This document shows positions 27,293-36,432 of a DNA stretch of 64,000 nucleotides, piece by piece. The stretch comes from Chryseobacterium rhizoplanae (GTDB taxonomy: Bacteria; Bacteroidota; Bacteroidia; Flavobacteriales; Weeksellaceae): positions 287,072 through 351,071 of the forward strand of contig NZ_FXTC01000005.1 of the NCBI RefSeq assembly GCF_900182655.1. Direction: 5' to 3'. Position 1 is the first letter of the stretch. The number at the start of each line of letters is the position of its first letter. A program made the translations under genes and the position numbers. The notes under the pieces were generated by a model. That model was given only the letters and a program-made list of their open reading frames with translations. It did no database searches and had not been told where the DNA came from.

Positions 27293-27742
27293 TTATTTAT
27301 TATTTTCCAATTCCAGGATCAGAGACTGCAAAGTGCTGTATAGGGCTTTCCGTGCATCCGGATCTTCTATGGCTGCTTTTAATATTTTATTGGTCTTGAG
27401 CTGCCTGATGATTTGCTGATATTGATTTTTTTCCGTTTCCAATCCTGATAGGAAGTCACTCTGTTTTGTAATACCTTTTATTCCGAAATCTCCCAGATTA
27501 TTAAATTTGAGTGATTCTATTTTAGAGGTTCCGTTTTCATCTTCAAAATCAACTTTAATTTCTGGTTTAAAGTGTTCAAAAACTTTTTCTACTGTATCTA
27601 ATCCTTCTACAAGTTCAGGTTTAACAGGATCATGAGCAGTTAATTTCTGTGCTAGTAGCGTCCTGTTCTGAGGAATTTCAAAAATGGATTCGCTTATTTC
27701 TGGTGGAACTTCGTTTCCTCCAATTCCTTTGTTTGATAACAT
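27293..27742 (-). CDS. tssB: T6SS contractile sheath small subunit TssB
   Basis: 149 residues. NEVPPEISESIFEIPQNRTLLAQKLT, KVFEHFKPEIKVDFEDENG and the helical tail LKTNKILKAAIEDPDARKAL fit TssB. It pairs with TssC; the genes are adjacent and in the usual order. Confidence 0.92.
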   Translation of the reverse strand: MLSNKGIGGNEVPPEISESIFEIPQNRTLLAQKLTAHDPVKPELVEGLDTVEKVFEHFKPEIKVDFEDENGTSKIESLKFNNLGDFGIKGITKQSDFLSGLETEKNQYQQIIRQLKTNKILKAAIEDPDARKALYSTLQSLILELENNK

Positions 27743-27818
27743 AGTATGTATTTTTTAATTATTTATCTTCGTTTTTAGAGCGGCCAACATTGCCTCCGGC
27801 TATGAACCAACTGTATAC

Positions 27819-29639
27819 TTAATTTTCAAAAATCCTGTAAGGAAGCATATGAACAGAATTATTTTTAAGATGAAGCAGAAAGCTATCACATAAATATTTC
27901 CATTCATCTTCATGAATCTCTTTAATGTCAGGATTTTTAAAAAGATGAATATCTATTGTTCTGCTGAATCCTTCTTTTAAGGCTGCTTCTTTCCTGGTTC
28001 CTTTTTGTACTTTAACATCTATTATAGTATCTTTAAAATGCCTCATAGCAGATTCTTTAATATCTGCCGGAGTTACCACTCTCCCTCTGCTAAGCAGCGC
28101 TGCTCTGAATTCTAAAATTTTATCCTGGGGTGAAAGACTCTTTCTTCCACCAAGTGAGGTGGTGATCATTACAGAATTTCTTTCACACATCAGAGTTCCC
28201 GGCTGGTCTGCAACAAACAATGTTCCCGGCCTGATATGATTGGCCTCTTCCGCCTGTGTATTCCAATAAGAAATATTATATGAAGCTTCAGATTTTAGAG
28301 TATTGCCTGTGATAATAAGATATGGGTTATGTATATATGAAAAATTCTTTTCCTGAGCAAGCTGATGCAGTGCTGCCATATTCTGACTGATCTGCACTAG
28401 CATCTCCCGGGTGGAATCACCTCCTATTGCTGAAAAGGCAGCTGTTTCATCTTTTATAACCTCTAACAGATATTGCAGAAGCTCGGAGGCATTGCGACGG
28501 TCAAACCTAGATACCCCTCCTTTCCTCAAAATAGCCGAAACGTTATCTCCTCCTGTAGAATAGTTTTTTACATCAAATCTTCGCCCTGCATCATCAGAGA
28601 CATAATCTAAAGCTAAAAAATGATCTTCGGATTGAATCGGCAGAATATCAAGTCTTCCTAAAGCTCTTCTATAGGTTTTAACATTATATATATTGACAAC
28701 CGGAATACAATTAAGAATAATACTTATATTCTGCAATACATCCTCTTCAACGGCTTCAGGAAACTTAAATCTAAGCCAAATCAAATCTTCTTCTTCAGAA
28801 AGGCTGCTATCAGGGAAGTACCAAGTAAAAAGCTCCTCGCTCCGCCCATTTGTAGGTCTGATCTTTTCCTTTAAAGTAAAGTAACGGGAGTAATAATATG
28901 TATTCACCTCCTGATATATATGCTTAAGCTCCAAGTAATTCTCCACAAGGATATTTTCAAAATCAATTACCTGCTGGTCTACATTATAACCTGCGGTAAG
29001 CTCCAATTCCTGATCACCTGAATACACTTTAACCTGCTTGATATAATGGGAAAACAACTCTTTTTGATATGGATTATTAATATCAATGTAAAACATCAGA
29101 TTTTTAAGAGATTCTTTATCCGGAGTACGAATACCTATCCATATTTCACCTGCCGGAATATGACTCTTACTTTTCTGCAATACAGTTCCGGAAAAAGAAC
29201 TCGCAACTTCCTTAATAATTTTACCATGAGCAATATATTCAACTCTGGCTGTAGTCAGACAAGCTTCTATTGTCGGACAAAAATAAATATCCTTACCTGT
29301 TACCTCACTGCGGTGAGCCCCATTTGATATCTTTTTTTCCATTTTGAAATGATCATGTAACGATATCTTAGATCCATTCTCAACGGGAAACACCTGAAGC
29401 AGTGATCTTGAGGGGGTTACTCCGGAAATCTCTTCCGGAAACAGCACTTCAATAACACGTTCTATTATACGTGCCTTGGAATTTTCCAATTCAAATCCGA
29501 GTTTTTCAAGTTCCGAGGCTGTTGCTGATAACATAAGACCAACAATAGGATCAAAGGAAGAATCTGCTCGCAGTTCGTTATATCCCCAGAGTTTTGCCGC
29601 TCTGCGGAATATTCTGTCTTTTATTTTTTCTTGATTCAT
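27819..29639 (-). CDS. tssF: T6SS baseplate protein TssF
   Basis: 606 residues. The N terminus (IFRRAAKLWGYNELRADSSFDP and ERVIEVLFPEEISGVTPSRSLLQVFP) is typical for Bacteroidota TssF, as is the C-terminal GRVVTPADIKESAMRHF. Together with TssG, TssE and TssK it forms the wedge of the baseplate. It starts 5 bp after the tssE stop. Confidence 0.9.
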   Translation of the reverse strand: MNQEKIKDRIFRRAAKLWGYNELRADSSFDPIVGLMLSATASELEKLGFELENSKARIIERVIEVLFPEEISGVTPSRSLLQVFPVENGSKISLHDHFKMEKKISNGAHRSEVTGKDIYFCPTIEACLTTARVEYIAHGKIIKEVASSFSGTVLQKSKSHIPAGEIWIGIRTPDKESLKNLMFYIDINNPYQKELFSHYIKQVKVYSGDQELELTAGYNVDQQVIDFENILVENYLELKHIYQEVNTYYYSRYFTLKEKIRPTNGRSEELFTWYFPDSSLSEEEDLIWLRFKFPEAVEEDVLQNISIILNCIPVVNIYNVKTYRRALGRLDILPIQSEDHFLALDYVSDDAGRRFDVKNYSTGGDNVSAILRKGGVSRFDRRNASELLQYLLEVIKDETAAFSAIGGDSTREMLVQISQNMAALHQLAQEKNFSYIHNPYLIITGNTLKSEASYNISYWNTQAEEANHIRPGTLFVADQPGTLMCERNSVMITTSLGGRKSLSPQDKILEFRAALLSRGRVVTPADIKESAMRHFKDTIIDVKVQKGTRKEAALKEGFSRTIDIHLFKNPDIKEIHEDEWKYLCDSFLLHLKNNSVHMLPYRIFEN

Positions 29640-29644
29640 ACTAT

Positions 29645-30073
29645 TTAATATGAAAGAGGTCCTATAAAAAATGACTTTTGAAAAAAGAAAGGTCTGTCCG
29701 TTTCTTTAACCAACCCTTTTACCGATACCATAACCTTTTTTTTTGCTCTTTTTCTCTCTGCATTTCCTATATCTGCATTTTTTACGGCTACTTCTATATC
29801 TTCCAGCAAAAGCCTTTGCTCACGTTTAATAATGGATTCCGTTACAGCCTTTGTAATAAATTCTTTGATTGAATTATCACTTCTGGGAAGATCAAAGTCA
29901 ACTTCAAAAATTTCGGTTCCGAAACTATCATCAAATTTGCATCTTCCTAAAGGTGTAGTGACAATAATAAAAAGATGCTGATTAATCGATTGCTCAATGG
30001 ACACCTTTTCAGCATTTCTTTCATCTATAATGCTAGCAAAGTCGATGGGTATCTTATAATAAGTTCCTCTCAT
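29645..30073 (-). CDS. tssE: T6SS baseplate protein TssE (gp25-like)
   Basis: 142 residues. The gp25-like core shows QSINQHLFIIVTTPLGRCKFDDSFGTEIFEVDFDLP, with the conserved E-x-x-D/R stretch, and RAKKKVMVSVKGLVKE. It links sheath and baseplate. There is a 115-bp gap to the upstream gene. Confidence 0.86.
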   Translation of the reverse strand: MRGTYYKIPIDFASIIDERNAEKVSIEQSINQHLFIIVTTPLGRCKFDDSFGTEIFEVDFDLPRSDNSIKEFITKAVTESIIKREQRLLLEDIEVAVKNADIGNAERKRAKKKVMVSVKGLVKETDRPFFFQKSFFIGPLSY

Positions 30074-30188
30074 ACATATATCTTTAAATCGTTTTTTACT
30101 ACTCGTAAGTTTTTTTAAGAGCTAAAATATTCATTATGTAATGATAGCTTCATAATCATTTCCATTTATCATTATGATAATTTATAGC

Positions 30189-30728
30189 CTACATTGATTT
30201 CATCTTGTAAGCAGTCAGACAATGAATCTGATTGCTTATATCATAGTTTAGTGTACCATTGACCAAAAACTCGTAGTTTTTTTGGTAGGTATATATTTTG
30301 ATAACAGTCATTTCATTTTCGCTGATTTTTCTTACTTCTTTTTTATCAAATTTTCTCACGAAGATGCCATCACAGTTTACTGAATAGTCATTTTTATAAC
30401 TGACTGTTTCCCCGTTGGTATATTGTATCTCCAGGATCTGATCTTTTTTAATACATACATTTTTATCGATAATCCTGATATACATAAAAATACTATGGCT
30501 CCTTTTTCCAAACTGCATCACTGCATAAACAAGTTCCTCATTGTTCGCTCTCAGCCGCAGATCTGGTGTACTGATGAAATTTTTATTTTGCAGTTTTTCC
30601 TTATTCTGGGTTATTTTACAATCGAACTGAGCTGCTTTCGAGTTAGAGTCTGCTATTATTTGCGCGTGCAAAAAAATCTCTCCAAAAGCAATACATAATA
30701 TGGTAAAACAGGTTTTGAAGCGGTTCAT
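30189..30728 (-). CDS. Secreted protein of unknown function inside the T6SS operon
   Basis: 179 residues. The signal peptide is 1-22 (MNRFKTCFTILCIAFGEIFLHAQ). The mature part is beta-rich: NEELVYAVMQFGKRSHSIFMYIRIIDKNVCIKKDQILEI, FVRKFDKKEVRKISENEMTVIKIYTY, with two further Cys. The ATG overlaps the tssO stop (TAATG), so the two are translationally coupled, which suggests a periplasmic partner of TssO or of the trans-envelope part. It has no lipobox. It is not a recognised tss product; TssQ is a candidate name, but I cannot support it. Confidence 0.7.
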   Translation of the reverse strand: MNRFKTCFTILCIAFGEIFLHAQIIADSNSKAAQFDCKITQNKEKLQNKNFISTPDLRLRANNEELVYAVMQFGKRSHSIFMYIRIIDKNVCIKKDQILEIQYTNGETVSYKNDYSVNCDGIFVRKFDKKEVRKISENEMTVIKIYTYQKNYEFLVNGTLNYDISNQIHCLTAYKMKSM

Positions 30729-31240
30729 TACTGAGATTTATATAATTGTCGGCAAACATCCAGATCAGTTTTTACCTTATCATATTCCTGTCTTAGGATT
30801 TTATTGATTGCCTGTAAACTATCCGCAGCCTTCCCGGTCGAGGATAATCGTCTTATCTCTTTCTTACGATCGACCAAGTCTTTATAACCAATGATAATGT
30901 TATTGTACATCACCTCATTTTTAATACTATCTTTCGGTATCTTCTGATACATATCTGCAAGAACCGATAATGCTAAGTTTTCATTAAAGAAATCGTTCTT
31001 CCCCGGAGCTCCTATAGAATCTACAGCCGACTTCACTTTTTCCAATTGAAAAGAAAAATGATCCTGAATTTCCATTTCCTTTCTAAGTGTATTATTTTCA
31101 GCTTTTAACAATGAGTTCTCCTTAAATGGGAAGTAGGTATTAAAAAAGAGGCCTGTAACTAACGTAAATACAGCAGTTAAAAAGAAGAAAATAAAAAACA
31201 GAAATGCACGTAATCGTTCTTTTTTATTAAGGATTTCCAT
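30728..31240 (-). CDS. tssO: T6SSiii protein TssO
   Basis: 170 residues. One N-terminal membrane span (about residues 12-33) follows a basic KKERLRAF start; then a periplasmic coiled-coil region (LLKAENNTLRKEMEIQ, NKILRQEYDKVKTDLDVCRQLY). This fits TssO, one of the envelope proteins specific to the Bacteroidota T6SS that replace parts of the TssJLM complex. It follows tssK by 56 bp. Confidence 0.82.
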   Translation of the reverse strand: MEILNKKERLRAFLFFIFFFLTAVFTLVTGLFFNTYFPFKENSLLKAENNTLRKEMEIQDHFSFQLEKVKSAVDSIGAPGKNDFFNENLALSVLADMYQKIPKDSIKNEVMYNNIIIGYKDLVDRKKEIRRLSSTGKAADSLQAINKILRQEYDKVKTDLDVCRQLYKSQ

Positions 31241-31261
31241 AATATAAGGTCATAAAATTAT

Positions 31262-31334
31262 TAATCTGCTAAAAGAGTGACTTCGCTTGGAATGAATTAA
31301 TCTGCTAAAAATGAGTGACTTCGCTTGGAATGAA
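31262..31334. repeat. Tandem duplication of 35-38 bp at the tssK 3' end
   Basis: Two copies in a row: TTAATCTGCTAAAAGAGTGA... and TTAATCTGCTAAAAATGAGTGA..., both ending CTTCGCTTGGAATGAA; they differ by a 2-nt indel. The right-hand copy encodes the last TssK codons and stop; the left-hand copy lies in the tssK-tssO gap. Confidence 0.85.
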
Positions 31335-32457
31335 TAATTGCATCGCGGTCATTCTGATTTTCAGAAATAAAAATACTGCCATCTCTTTTTTTACCGATAT
31401 AATCCAATTGGTTAAGAATGGAAAATATCTCTTCTGCTGTTTTAATAAACCGCTCTATTTTTAGAACAACCGAACCTATCTGATTATGATTATACTCAGC
31501 ATTCAGTACTTCGGAAAAAATTGATTCAAAATCCCCCTGGCTTATGTTACACCATTCTGTAAGGTAATTCAATAATTCTTCTTTTCCACAACCCGTATAG
31601 GTTTCTAGGCAATTCTTAAGTATCCTTCCTAAAGTAATGACTGATGAAAGCATATAAACCGGAGGAGAATACGGAGCAGACCACCGGTAACGATTTATTT
31701 CCGATCCGAGGTAACAGACTACTTTCTCTGCTATATCATCCACCAGTAACGATAACAGATTATTTTGTTTTTTAGCACGGATTTTTTGTTTGATCTGAGA
31801 TGCAAAGAGTTCAACCTGACAGTAAAAGCGGTCAATTTCAACGTAGAGTTTTTTTAACTTTGTATGGCTTGATACACTTACACAAGGGGGTATATAATCT
31901 TCATCTATAGTACATTCTCCTGCACTTATAATTATTCTTGCAACCATAAGGTACCCTGATCTAAATCCCAATGTGTTTCTCAATTCGCTTTCCGCAATAA
32001 GTTCCAAGGAATATTTTGGCTTTGTATAAGGATATCTCGGAGGATTTTCATCAGGATCAAGCTCTCCAAAAGGAACTCTGTTGAAATGGTTTACCGAAAT
32101 ACATACCATCAGGTTAATATCTTCTTCATCCTTGATCACATAGTTTGAATCAGGGGATAAAAGTGCGTATTCAGAAAATCCAGTATCATGGGTACTGATA
32201 TCAATTCGGGATCCGTTCGGTGTAATAGCCTGACATTCTTCCAGAACAACTTTTAGCAATTTATGCTGATCTACGGACGTGCTGACTTTTACAGCGTCAT
32301 TAACAGGTAGAAGACCATAATCCACTGGTGATGTATGAACTCCGATTGAATCGCGTACAGAGTCACTTATAAAATTTTGAATATCTGTAAAATGTCCTTT
32401 ATTAATCTTCATGCCATCTATCCAATGCACAGGAAAATATTTTAACTTTTCTATCAT
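31297..32457 (-). CDS. tssK: T6SS baseplate-membrane linker TssK
   Basis: 386 residues. The N terminus (FPVHWIDGMKINKGHFTDIQNFI) matches the Bacteroidota TssK start, analogous to the canonical VxWxEGMFLxPQHFQ. TssK is trimeric and joins the baseplate to the envelope complex. Its stop lies inside a short tandem duplication; the frame is intact and ends HSKRSHSFLAD. Confidence 0.88.
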   Translation of the reverse strand: MIEKLKYFPVHWIDGMKINKGHFTDIQNFISDSVRDSIGVHTSPVDYGLLPVNDAVKVSTSVDQHKLLKVVLEECQAITPNGSRIDISTHDTGFSEYALLSPDSNYVIKDEEDINLMVCISVNHFNRVPFGELDPDENPPRYPYTKPKYSLELIAESELRNTLGFRSGYLMVARIIISAGECTIDEDYIPPCVSVSSHTKLKKLYVEIDRFYCQVELFASQIKQKIRAKKQNNLLSLLVDDIAEKVVCYLGSEINRYRWSAPYSPPVYMLSSVITLGRILKNCLETYTGCGKEELLNYLTEWCNISQGDFESIFSEVLNAEYNHNQIGSVVLKIERFIKTAEEIFSILNQLDYIGKKRDGSIFISENQNDRDAIIHSKRSHSFLAD

Positions 32458-32465
32458 TTTATTTG

Positions 32466-33428
32466 TTATTTTAATTCGTCATATTCCCTTTCTTTATATT
32501 CAAAGTCAGGTATATTATCATTATCATTCAAATTTTCTTCGACAATCATATGCTGCGCCCGTGCACAGATTACCACACTGTTTTCTTCAATACCATTCAT
32601 ATAAAGAGGCAGGTCCGCGTCCACATATTTGGTAGATTCATACCATTTGGGCCGTAAAAAAAACACCCAATCATAAAAACCATTTTCTCCTTCTACTTTT
32701 ATCTCGCTTTCCGAGTTCTTTTCATTATAGTCTAATATAAAACTGTAAAAAAGCCGGCCGAAGTCAATCCTAGTAGGGCCTTTGGCTTTATAGGCACTGT
32801 AATTTTTTGCATTCCGGTCCTTATCAATAAGTAAGGTAAAAACCACTAGGTCTTTCATTTCTTCATCTGTAACTCCTGGAAGGTTCTTATAATTTTCAGG
32901 AAAATGCCAGGTCCTATAAATCTGAGGAGGAATAGCCATTGCCCTGTTAAAAGTTTCGTTCAATACTGTGGGAAGAAAAAATAAAACATACTGTCCCGAC
33001 ATGAGAAAAACAAACTGAATTCCATTGAAGAAAGTATAGATTAAAGCAAAAGGAATAATACTGTAACCAATCATTAACAGTACAAAAAAGTATTCCAGTC
33101 CCTTTACCTCATCCCCGAATTTTCTAAAAAAAGTTCTGTATATATAACAATGTAAGCTTCCCACAGCTAACGAACTTAACTGATAAAAAATAAACTCAAG
33201 CTGTATATGATCCGCGAAAAGTTGATTATATCCAACAAAACCAATCAATGAGCTGACAATCATTACCCCCAAAAGATATGAATTGAATTTGGAGCCGTAT
33301 ATGCTTTTAAAATCCGGTATTCTGCGTCTGAAAATTGCAGTAAGGATAATACAAACAGAAAGCAGAACAAGAATGAAAACCAAAATTTCGGGTTCCAGCA
33401 AATTCATAAAATACTTCTTCAGTTGCAT
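32466..33428 (-). CDS. tssN: T6SSiii membrane protein TssN
   Basis: 320 residues. At least four hydrophobic spans in the first ~165 residues (ILVFILVLLSVCIILTAIF, YLLGVMIVSSLIGFVGY, YFFVLLMIGYSIIPFALIY, FVFLMSGQYVLFFLPTVL), then a cytosolic domain of ~150 residues. This fits TssN, an inner-membrane component specific to Bacteroidota T6SS. It starts one base into the tssG stop (TAATG), and tssK follows after 8 bp. Confidence 0.84.
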   Translation of the reverse strand: MQLKKYFMNLLEPEILVFILVLLSVCIILTAIFRRRIPDFKSIYGSKFNSYLLGVMIVSSLIGFVGYNQLFADHIQLEFIFYQLSSLAVGSLHCYIYRTFFRKFGDEVKGLEYFFVLLMIGYSIIPFALIYTFFNGIQFVFLMSGQYVLFFLPTVLNETFNRAMAIPPQIYRTWHFPENYKNLPGVTDEEMKDLVVFTLLIDKDRNAKNYSAYKAKGPTRIDFGRLFYSFILDYNEKNSESEIKVEGENGFYDWVFFLRPKWYESTKYVDADLPLYMNGIEENSVVICARAQHMIVEENLNDNDNIPDFEYKEREYDELK

Positions 33429-34363
33429 TATATCCTTGTATTATATCCTAAAACAGTATCTTTTGTCACATTCAAATCGAAATCTTCTTCTTGCTTTGAA
33501 AGCAGAATTGTAATCTCTATTTCCGTTTCAGCCGAAAAGAAATAGGAACAAAGCAAATCCAAAAACCACTTTCTTTTTCCCTCATTCAGGTAATCTGAAA
33601 AAAGCCCGTTTTTTAGAGGTCCTATTGACAGATTGATATGATCCGTATAGTGATCGTAATTATTACCTGACACCATGTCTAGCCCTAGCTTACAACTACC
33701 CAGACAGCTATTCTGCATATCATCATAGTATTTTTTCCAGCTTTTTCGGCTTATCCTTACCTCTTCTTCCATAAGTAAAGAAAACACCCGACAGGTTACA
33801 GCAGTATTGCCTACAATTTTATAAGCAAATGGTAAGATTCTGATTAACCGGGAAGCCATCTCGGGGGGTACATCTTTTCTGATACCCCACAGTTCATAAA
33901 ATAATTCAGGAGAATTTGAACTATGCAGTTGGCAAAAAAGGTCCTGTTCAAAATTTTCAATACGGATTCCATAACTGAAAATTTCATTTTCAAATGGTTG
34001 GAAAAAAAGCCTTGAATTCTTTTGATCCTGTTTTTTAATCCTGTATTCCTGTATCATGATATCCACATTATTTTCTGCGGTATGATTACTGATATCATGC
34101 ACTATATTTTCAGGCAGCATATCATATATGCTGTCACGGGACAAAACGAGCTTTAAAAAGGCTTCACTTCCAAAGCTATAATTGCCCGACTCCGCATCCA
34201 GAACATCATAACGATATGCCCTTGAAAACTGTCCATCCTTTTCTACAATGAAATTGTCGGATTGTAAATCATTATTTTCCAATAAATTATTAATAATCAC
34301 CTCTGCTCTGATATCATAAGGTAAAGAGTTGATCTGCTTGGCAATATTTTCAAAATGTTTCAT
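33428..34363 (-). CDS. tssG: T6SS baseplate protein TssG
   Basis: 311 residues. Bacteroidota TssG plan: a start with IAKQINSLPYDIRAEVIINNLLE, the mid region ELFYELWGIRKDVPPEMASRLIRILPFAYKIVGN, and a C-terminal FLDLLCSYFFSAETEIEI. Forms the wedge with TssF and TssE. Overlaps tssN by one base and is 4 bp from the upstream lipoprotein gene. Confidence 0.84.
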   Translation of the reverse strand: MKHFENIAKQINSLPYDIRAEVIINNLLENNDLQSDNFIVEKDGQFSRAYRYDVLDAESGNYSFGSEAFLKLVLSRDSIYDMLPENIVHDISNHTAENNVDIMIQEYRIKKQDQKNSRLFFQPFENEIFSYGIRIENFEQDLFCQLHSSNSPELFYELWGIRKDVPPEMASRLIRILPFAYKIVGNTAVTCRVFSLLMEEEVRISRKSWKKYYDDMQNSCLGSCKLGLDMVSGNNYDHYTDHINLSIGPLKNGLFSDYLNEGKRKWFLDLLCSYFFSAETEIEITILLSKQEEDFDLNVTKDTVLGYNTRI

Positions 34364-34367
34364 TCTT

Positions 34368-35021
34368 TCAGCTTTTAGGTTTTAATCTTCCTGCAGCTAT
34401 ATATCTCAGCTGAAAATACTTGTCATTAAAATCATAGATATTTAATCCACCGGCTGTACAGGCAACTATTCTGTTATTTTGCAGATATATACCTTCATCA
34501 GAAATAGGATGTAATTTATCATATCGGAAAAATAAAATATCCCCCTCCTGCAGAAAACTCCTGCCGGTAAATAATTCAATATCTTTTGAACGAAAAACTT
34601 TTTCAGGGATTGGAGAAAGTGTTTCCTGATATACTTCGTTAAAAAGTAAAGAAGTAAACTGAGCACAATTTACCCCGTTTTTCTGATCAAACGTTTGCTT
34701 GTTGGCGGACCTTCCCATCCACTGATCAATAAAAGAATATAGTTTATAATTGGTAACTTTTTTAGGCATTACCCCCATTATAATAGAATACCTTTCCATG
34801 ATATCCATTTCTTCATCATTTAGTTTTTCACTGTGCTCATTCTCCGTATTAAAAGCAGAATCAGCACGACTCTTGACCCAATTTAATTCTTCAGTATATT
34901 GCTCCGAAGAATGCAGATACGGAAGTTCTTCGATATACCTTCTGCTGCTACAGGAAATAAGTCCCAATAGCGAAAGAAGAGTTATTACTGCAACCCAATG
35001 TTGGTCTAAATACAATTTCAT
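34368..35021 (-). CDS. NlpC/P60-like lipoprotein at the head of the T6SS operon
   Basis: 217 residues from the ATG at 35021 (MKLYLDQHWVAVITLLSLLGLISC); an in-frame ATG at 35081 would bury the signal. The lipobox GLISC predicts lipidation. The C-terminal ~115 residues follow the NlpC/P60 plan: NGVNCAQFTSLLF with the nucleophile-like Cys, then LQEGDILFFR and a G-I-Y-L strand. The usual His before VGIYL is missing: the motif reads ISDEGIYLQ, although a His lies five residues earlier (HPISDEGIY). It may be a peptidoglycan hydrolase that opens the wall for T6SS assembly, or an inactive binding version. First gene of the operon. Confidence 0.7.
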   Translation of the reverse strand: MKLYLDQHWVAVITLLSLLGLISCSSRRYIEELPYLHSSEQYTEELNWVKSRADSAFNTENEHSEKLNDEEMDIMERYSIIMGVMPKKVTNYKLYSFIDQWMGRSANKQTFDQKNGVNCAQFTSLLFNEVYQETLSPIPEKVFRSKDIELFTGRSFLQEGDILFFRYDKLHPISDEGIYLQNNRIVACTAGGLNIYDFNDKYFQLRYIAAGRLKPKS

Positions 35022-35287
35022 CTTTTTTATATAGGGTATTAAAAACAAGTACAGACTATCTGATACTGTATAATGATGCAAGACAGGAAATCATCAAAAT
35101 CAAAAATTTATTGTATAATTTTTTTGTACTAAAGATGCACAAATGTATAGGATGAATTTTCTCATTTTCATGATTCAAATCATGAAATGGCATAGAATAA
35201 AATCGATAAAATTACAACATAAAATATTGATATAAAACAAGTTGCAATAACTAACCATTTTATATCATTGTAATAAACACAAAAACA

Positions 35288-36343
35288 ATGAAATCTTATT
35301 TTTCTTCCAGTCTGGATCCTAAAGTTTTTTGGACCATCATATTACTTTTATCTTTAGGTACTATTTTATTAATTTATCAGTACAGCCGGCATATAGATTG
35401 TGAAAATGCCAGATTCATAGTGTATGCAAAGGAGTTTACCACCCATAAAGTAGTGGAATTTCATGATAGTACACCAGGGGCAAAAAGCTGGGAATGGGAT
35501 TTTGGTGACAGTACACAAGTGGACAAAAGACAACGTACGCTTCACTCATATCAAAAGCCAGGCGATTATATTATTACTTTGACCATTAATAAAAATTGTG
35601 TTCATCAAAAGCTGGTAACCATACACAACACTGATGAGCATAGTGAGAATCTACCTTTGATTATCGCTCCGAATGTTGTTACGGCAGGGAAAACAGTTAC
35701 TTTTAACGCTATAAAAAAAGATGGTGTTTCGTGGGAATGGAATTTTGGAGAATCGAATCAGATTGATGCCGTAGACCAGATAACTTCCTATCAATTTAAT
35801 TCAGAAGGCCCCAAGAAAATCACCCTTGTCGTTAACGGTGATGTGCAGCACTCTGCAACAAAAACTATTTATGTTGCGCCTATGCTTAAACAGGAAAAGC
35901 CTAAAATTGATATCAGTTCCTATGAATTTGAAAAGCCTCATTCTTCTTTTTCATTACCGGTTGGAAATCCGGAGAAAGATCCGTTGGTAGACGCATTAAA
36001 ATATATTCCTGTCTCTCCAAAATCCACCGCTAAAAAAGATACAGTAACCAACCGAATTAATGTGCCTGAAATTTCTAACGAGAAGTTCAGAATATTACTG
36101 CAGCAAGTAGCTGCGGAGTCAAAAACCAAAGAAGATTTCGCCCCTTATATGTGCAGTAAATATGACATCCCTGTCGTTGTTAACAAGAAAAAAATAATTT
36201 CATTCGAACAGTTCTGCCAGCTTATTAATGGAAAAAAAATAAAAATTACACTCTTGAGAATAGAAAAAAATCAGCAAAATTGTATAGAGCATGTTACTAT
36301 TGAGTATAAAACTAAGAAATTTATGATGTGGATGAAAGAGTAA
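35288..36343 (+). CDS. tssP: TssP-like T6SSiii envelope protein with PKD domains
   Basis: 351 residues. A single membrane span at ~13-32 (VFWTIILLLSLGTILLIYQY), then two PKD-type modules (SWEWDFGDSTQVD about 67-79, SWEWNFGESNQID about 147-159). A periplasmic tail of ~120 residues ends with EQFCQLINGKKIKITLLRI. TssP of the Bacteroidota T6SS has this N-in, PKD-bearing layout. It is transcribed divergently from the main operon over a 266-bp gap, so both may share regulation. The symbol is by architecture and context only. Confidence 0.68.
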   Translation: MKSYFSSSLDPKVFWTIILLLSLGTILLIYQYSRHIDCENARFIVYAKEFTTHKVVEFHDSTPGAKSWEWDFGDSTQVDKRQRTLHSYQKPGDYIITLTINKNCVHQKLVTIHNTDEHSENLPLIIAPNVVTAGKTVTFNAIKKDGVSWEWNFGESNQIDAVDQITSYQFNSEGPKKITLVVNGDVQHSATKTIYVAPMLKQEKPKIDISSYEFEKPHSSFSLPVGNPEKDPLVDALKYIPVSPKSTAKKDTVTNRINVPEISNEKFRILLQQVAAESKTKEDFAPYMCSKYDIPVVVNKKKIISFEQFCQLINGKKIKITLLRIEKNQQNCIEHVTIEYKTKKFMMWMKE

Positions 36344-36371
36344 AAAAATAAAAGACTTGAAATTTAAAAAT

Positions 36372-36406
36372 ATAAAAAAAAAGAAACCGGACGATAAACA
36401 GCCGGT
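36372..36406 (-). terminator. Terminator after the DUF3298 lipoprotein gene
   Basis: On minus: ACCGG, 11-nt loop, CCGGT, TTCTTTTTTTTTAT. It lies between convergent genes. Confidence 0.75.
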
Positions 36407-36432
36407 ATAATTATAATTGAATTCTATTTGTA

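Noticed and set aside
35288..36343. Generic PKD-domain adhesin
   Set aside because: An N-terminal membrane anchor in place of a signal peptide and T9SS tail, plus the divergent position at the T6SS operon, fit a TssP-like envelope component better.
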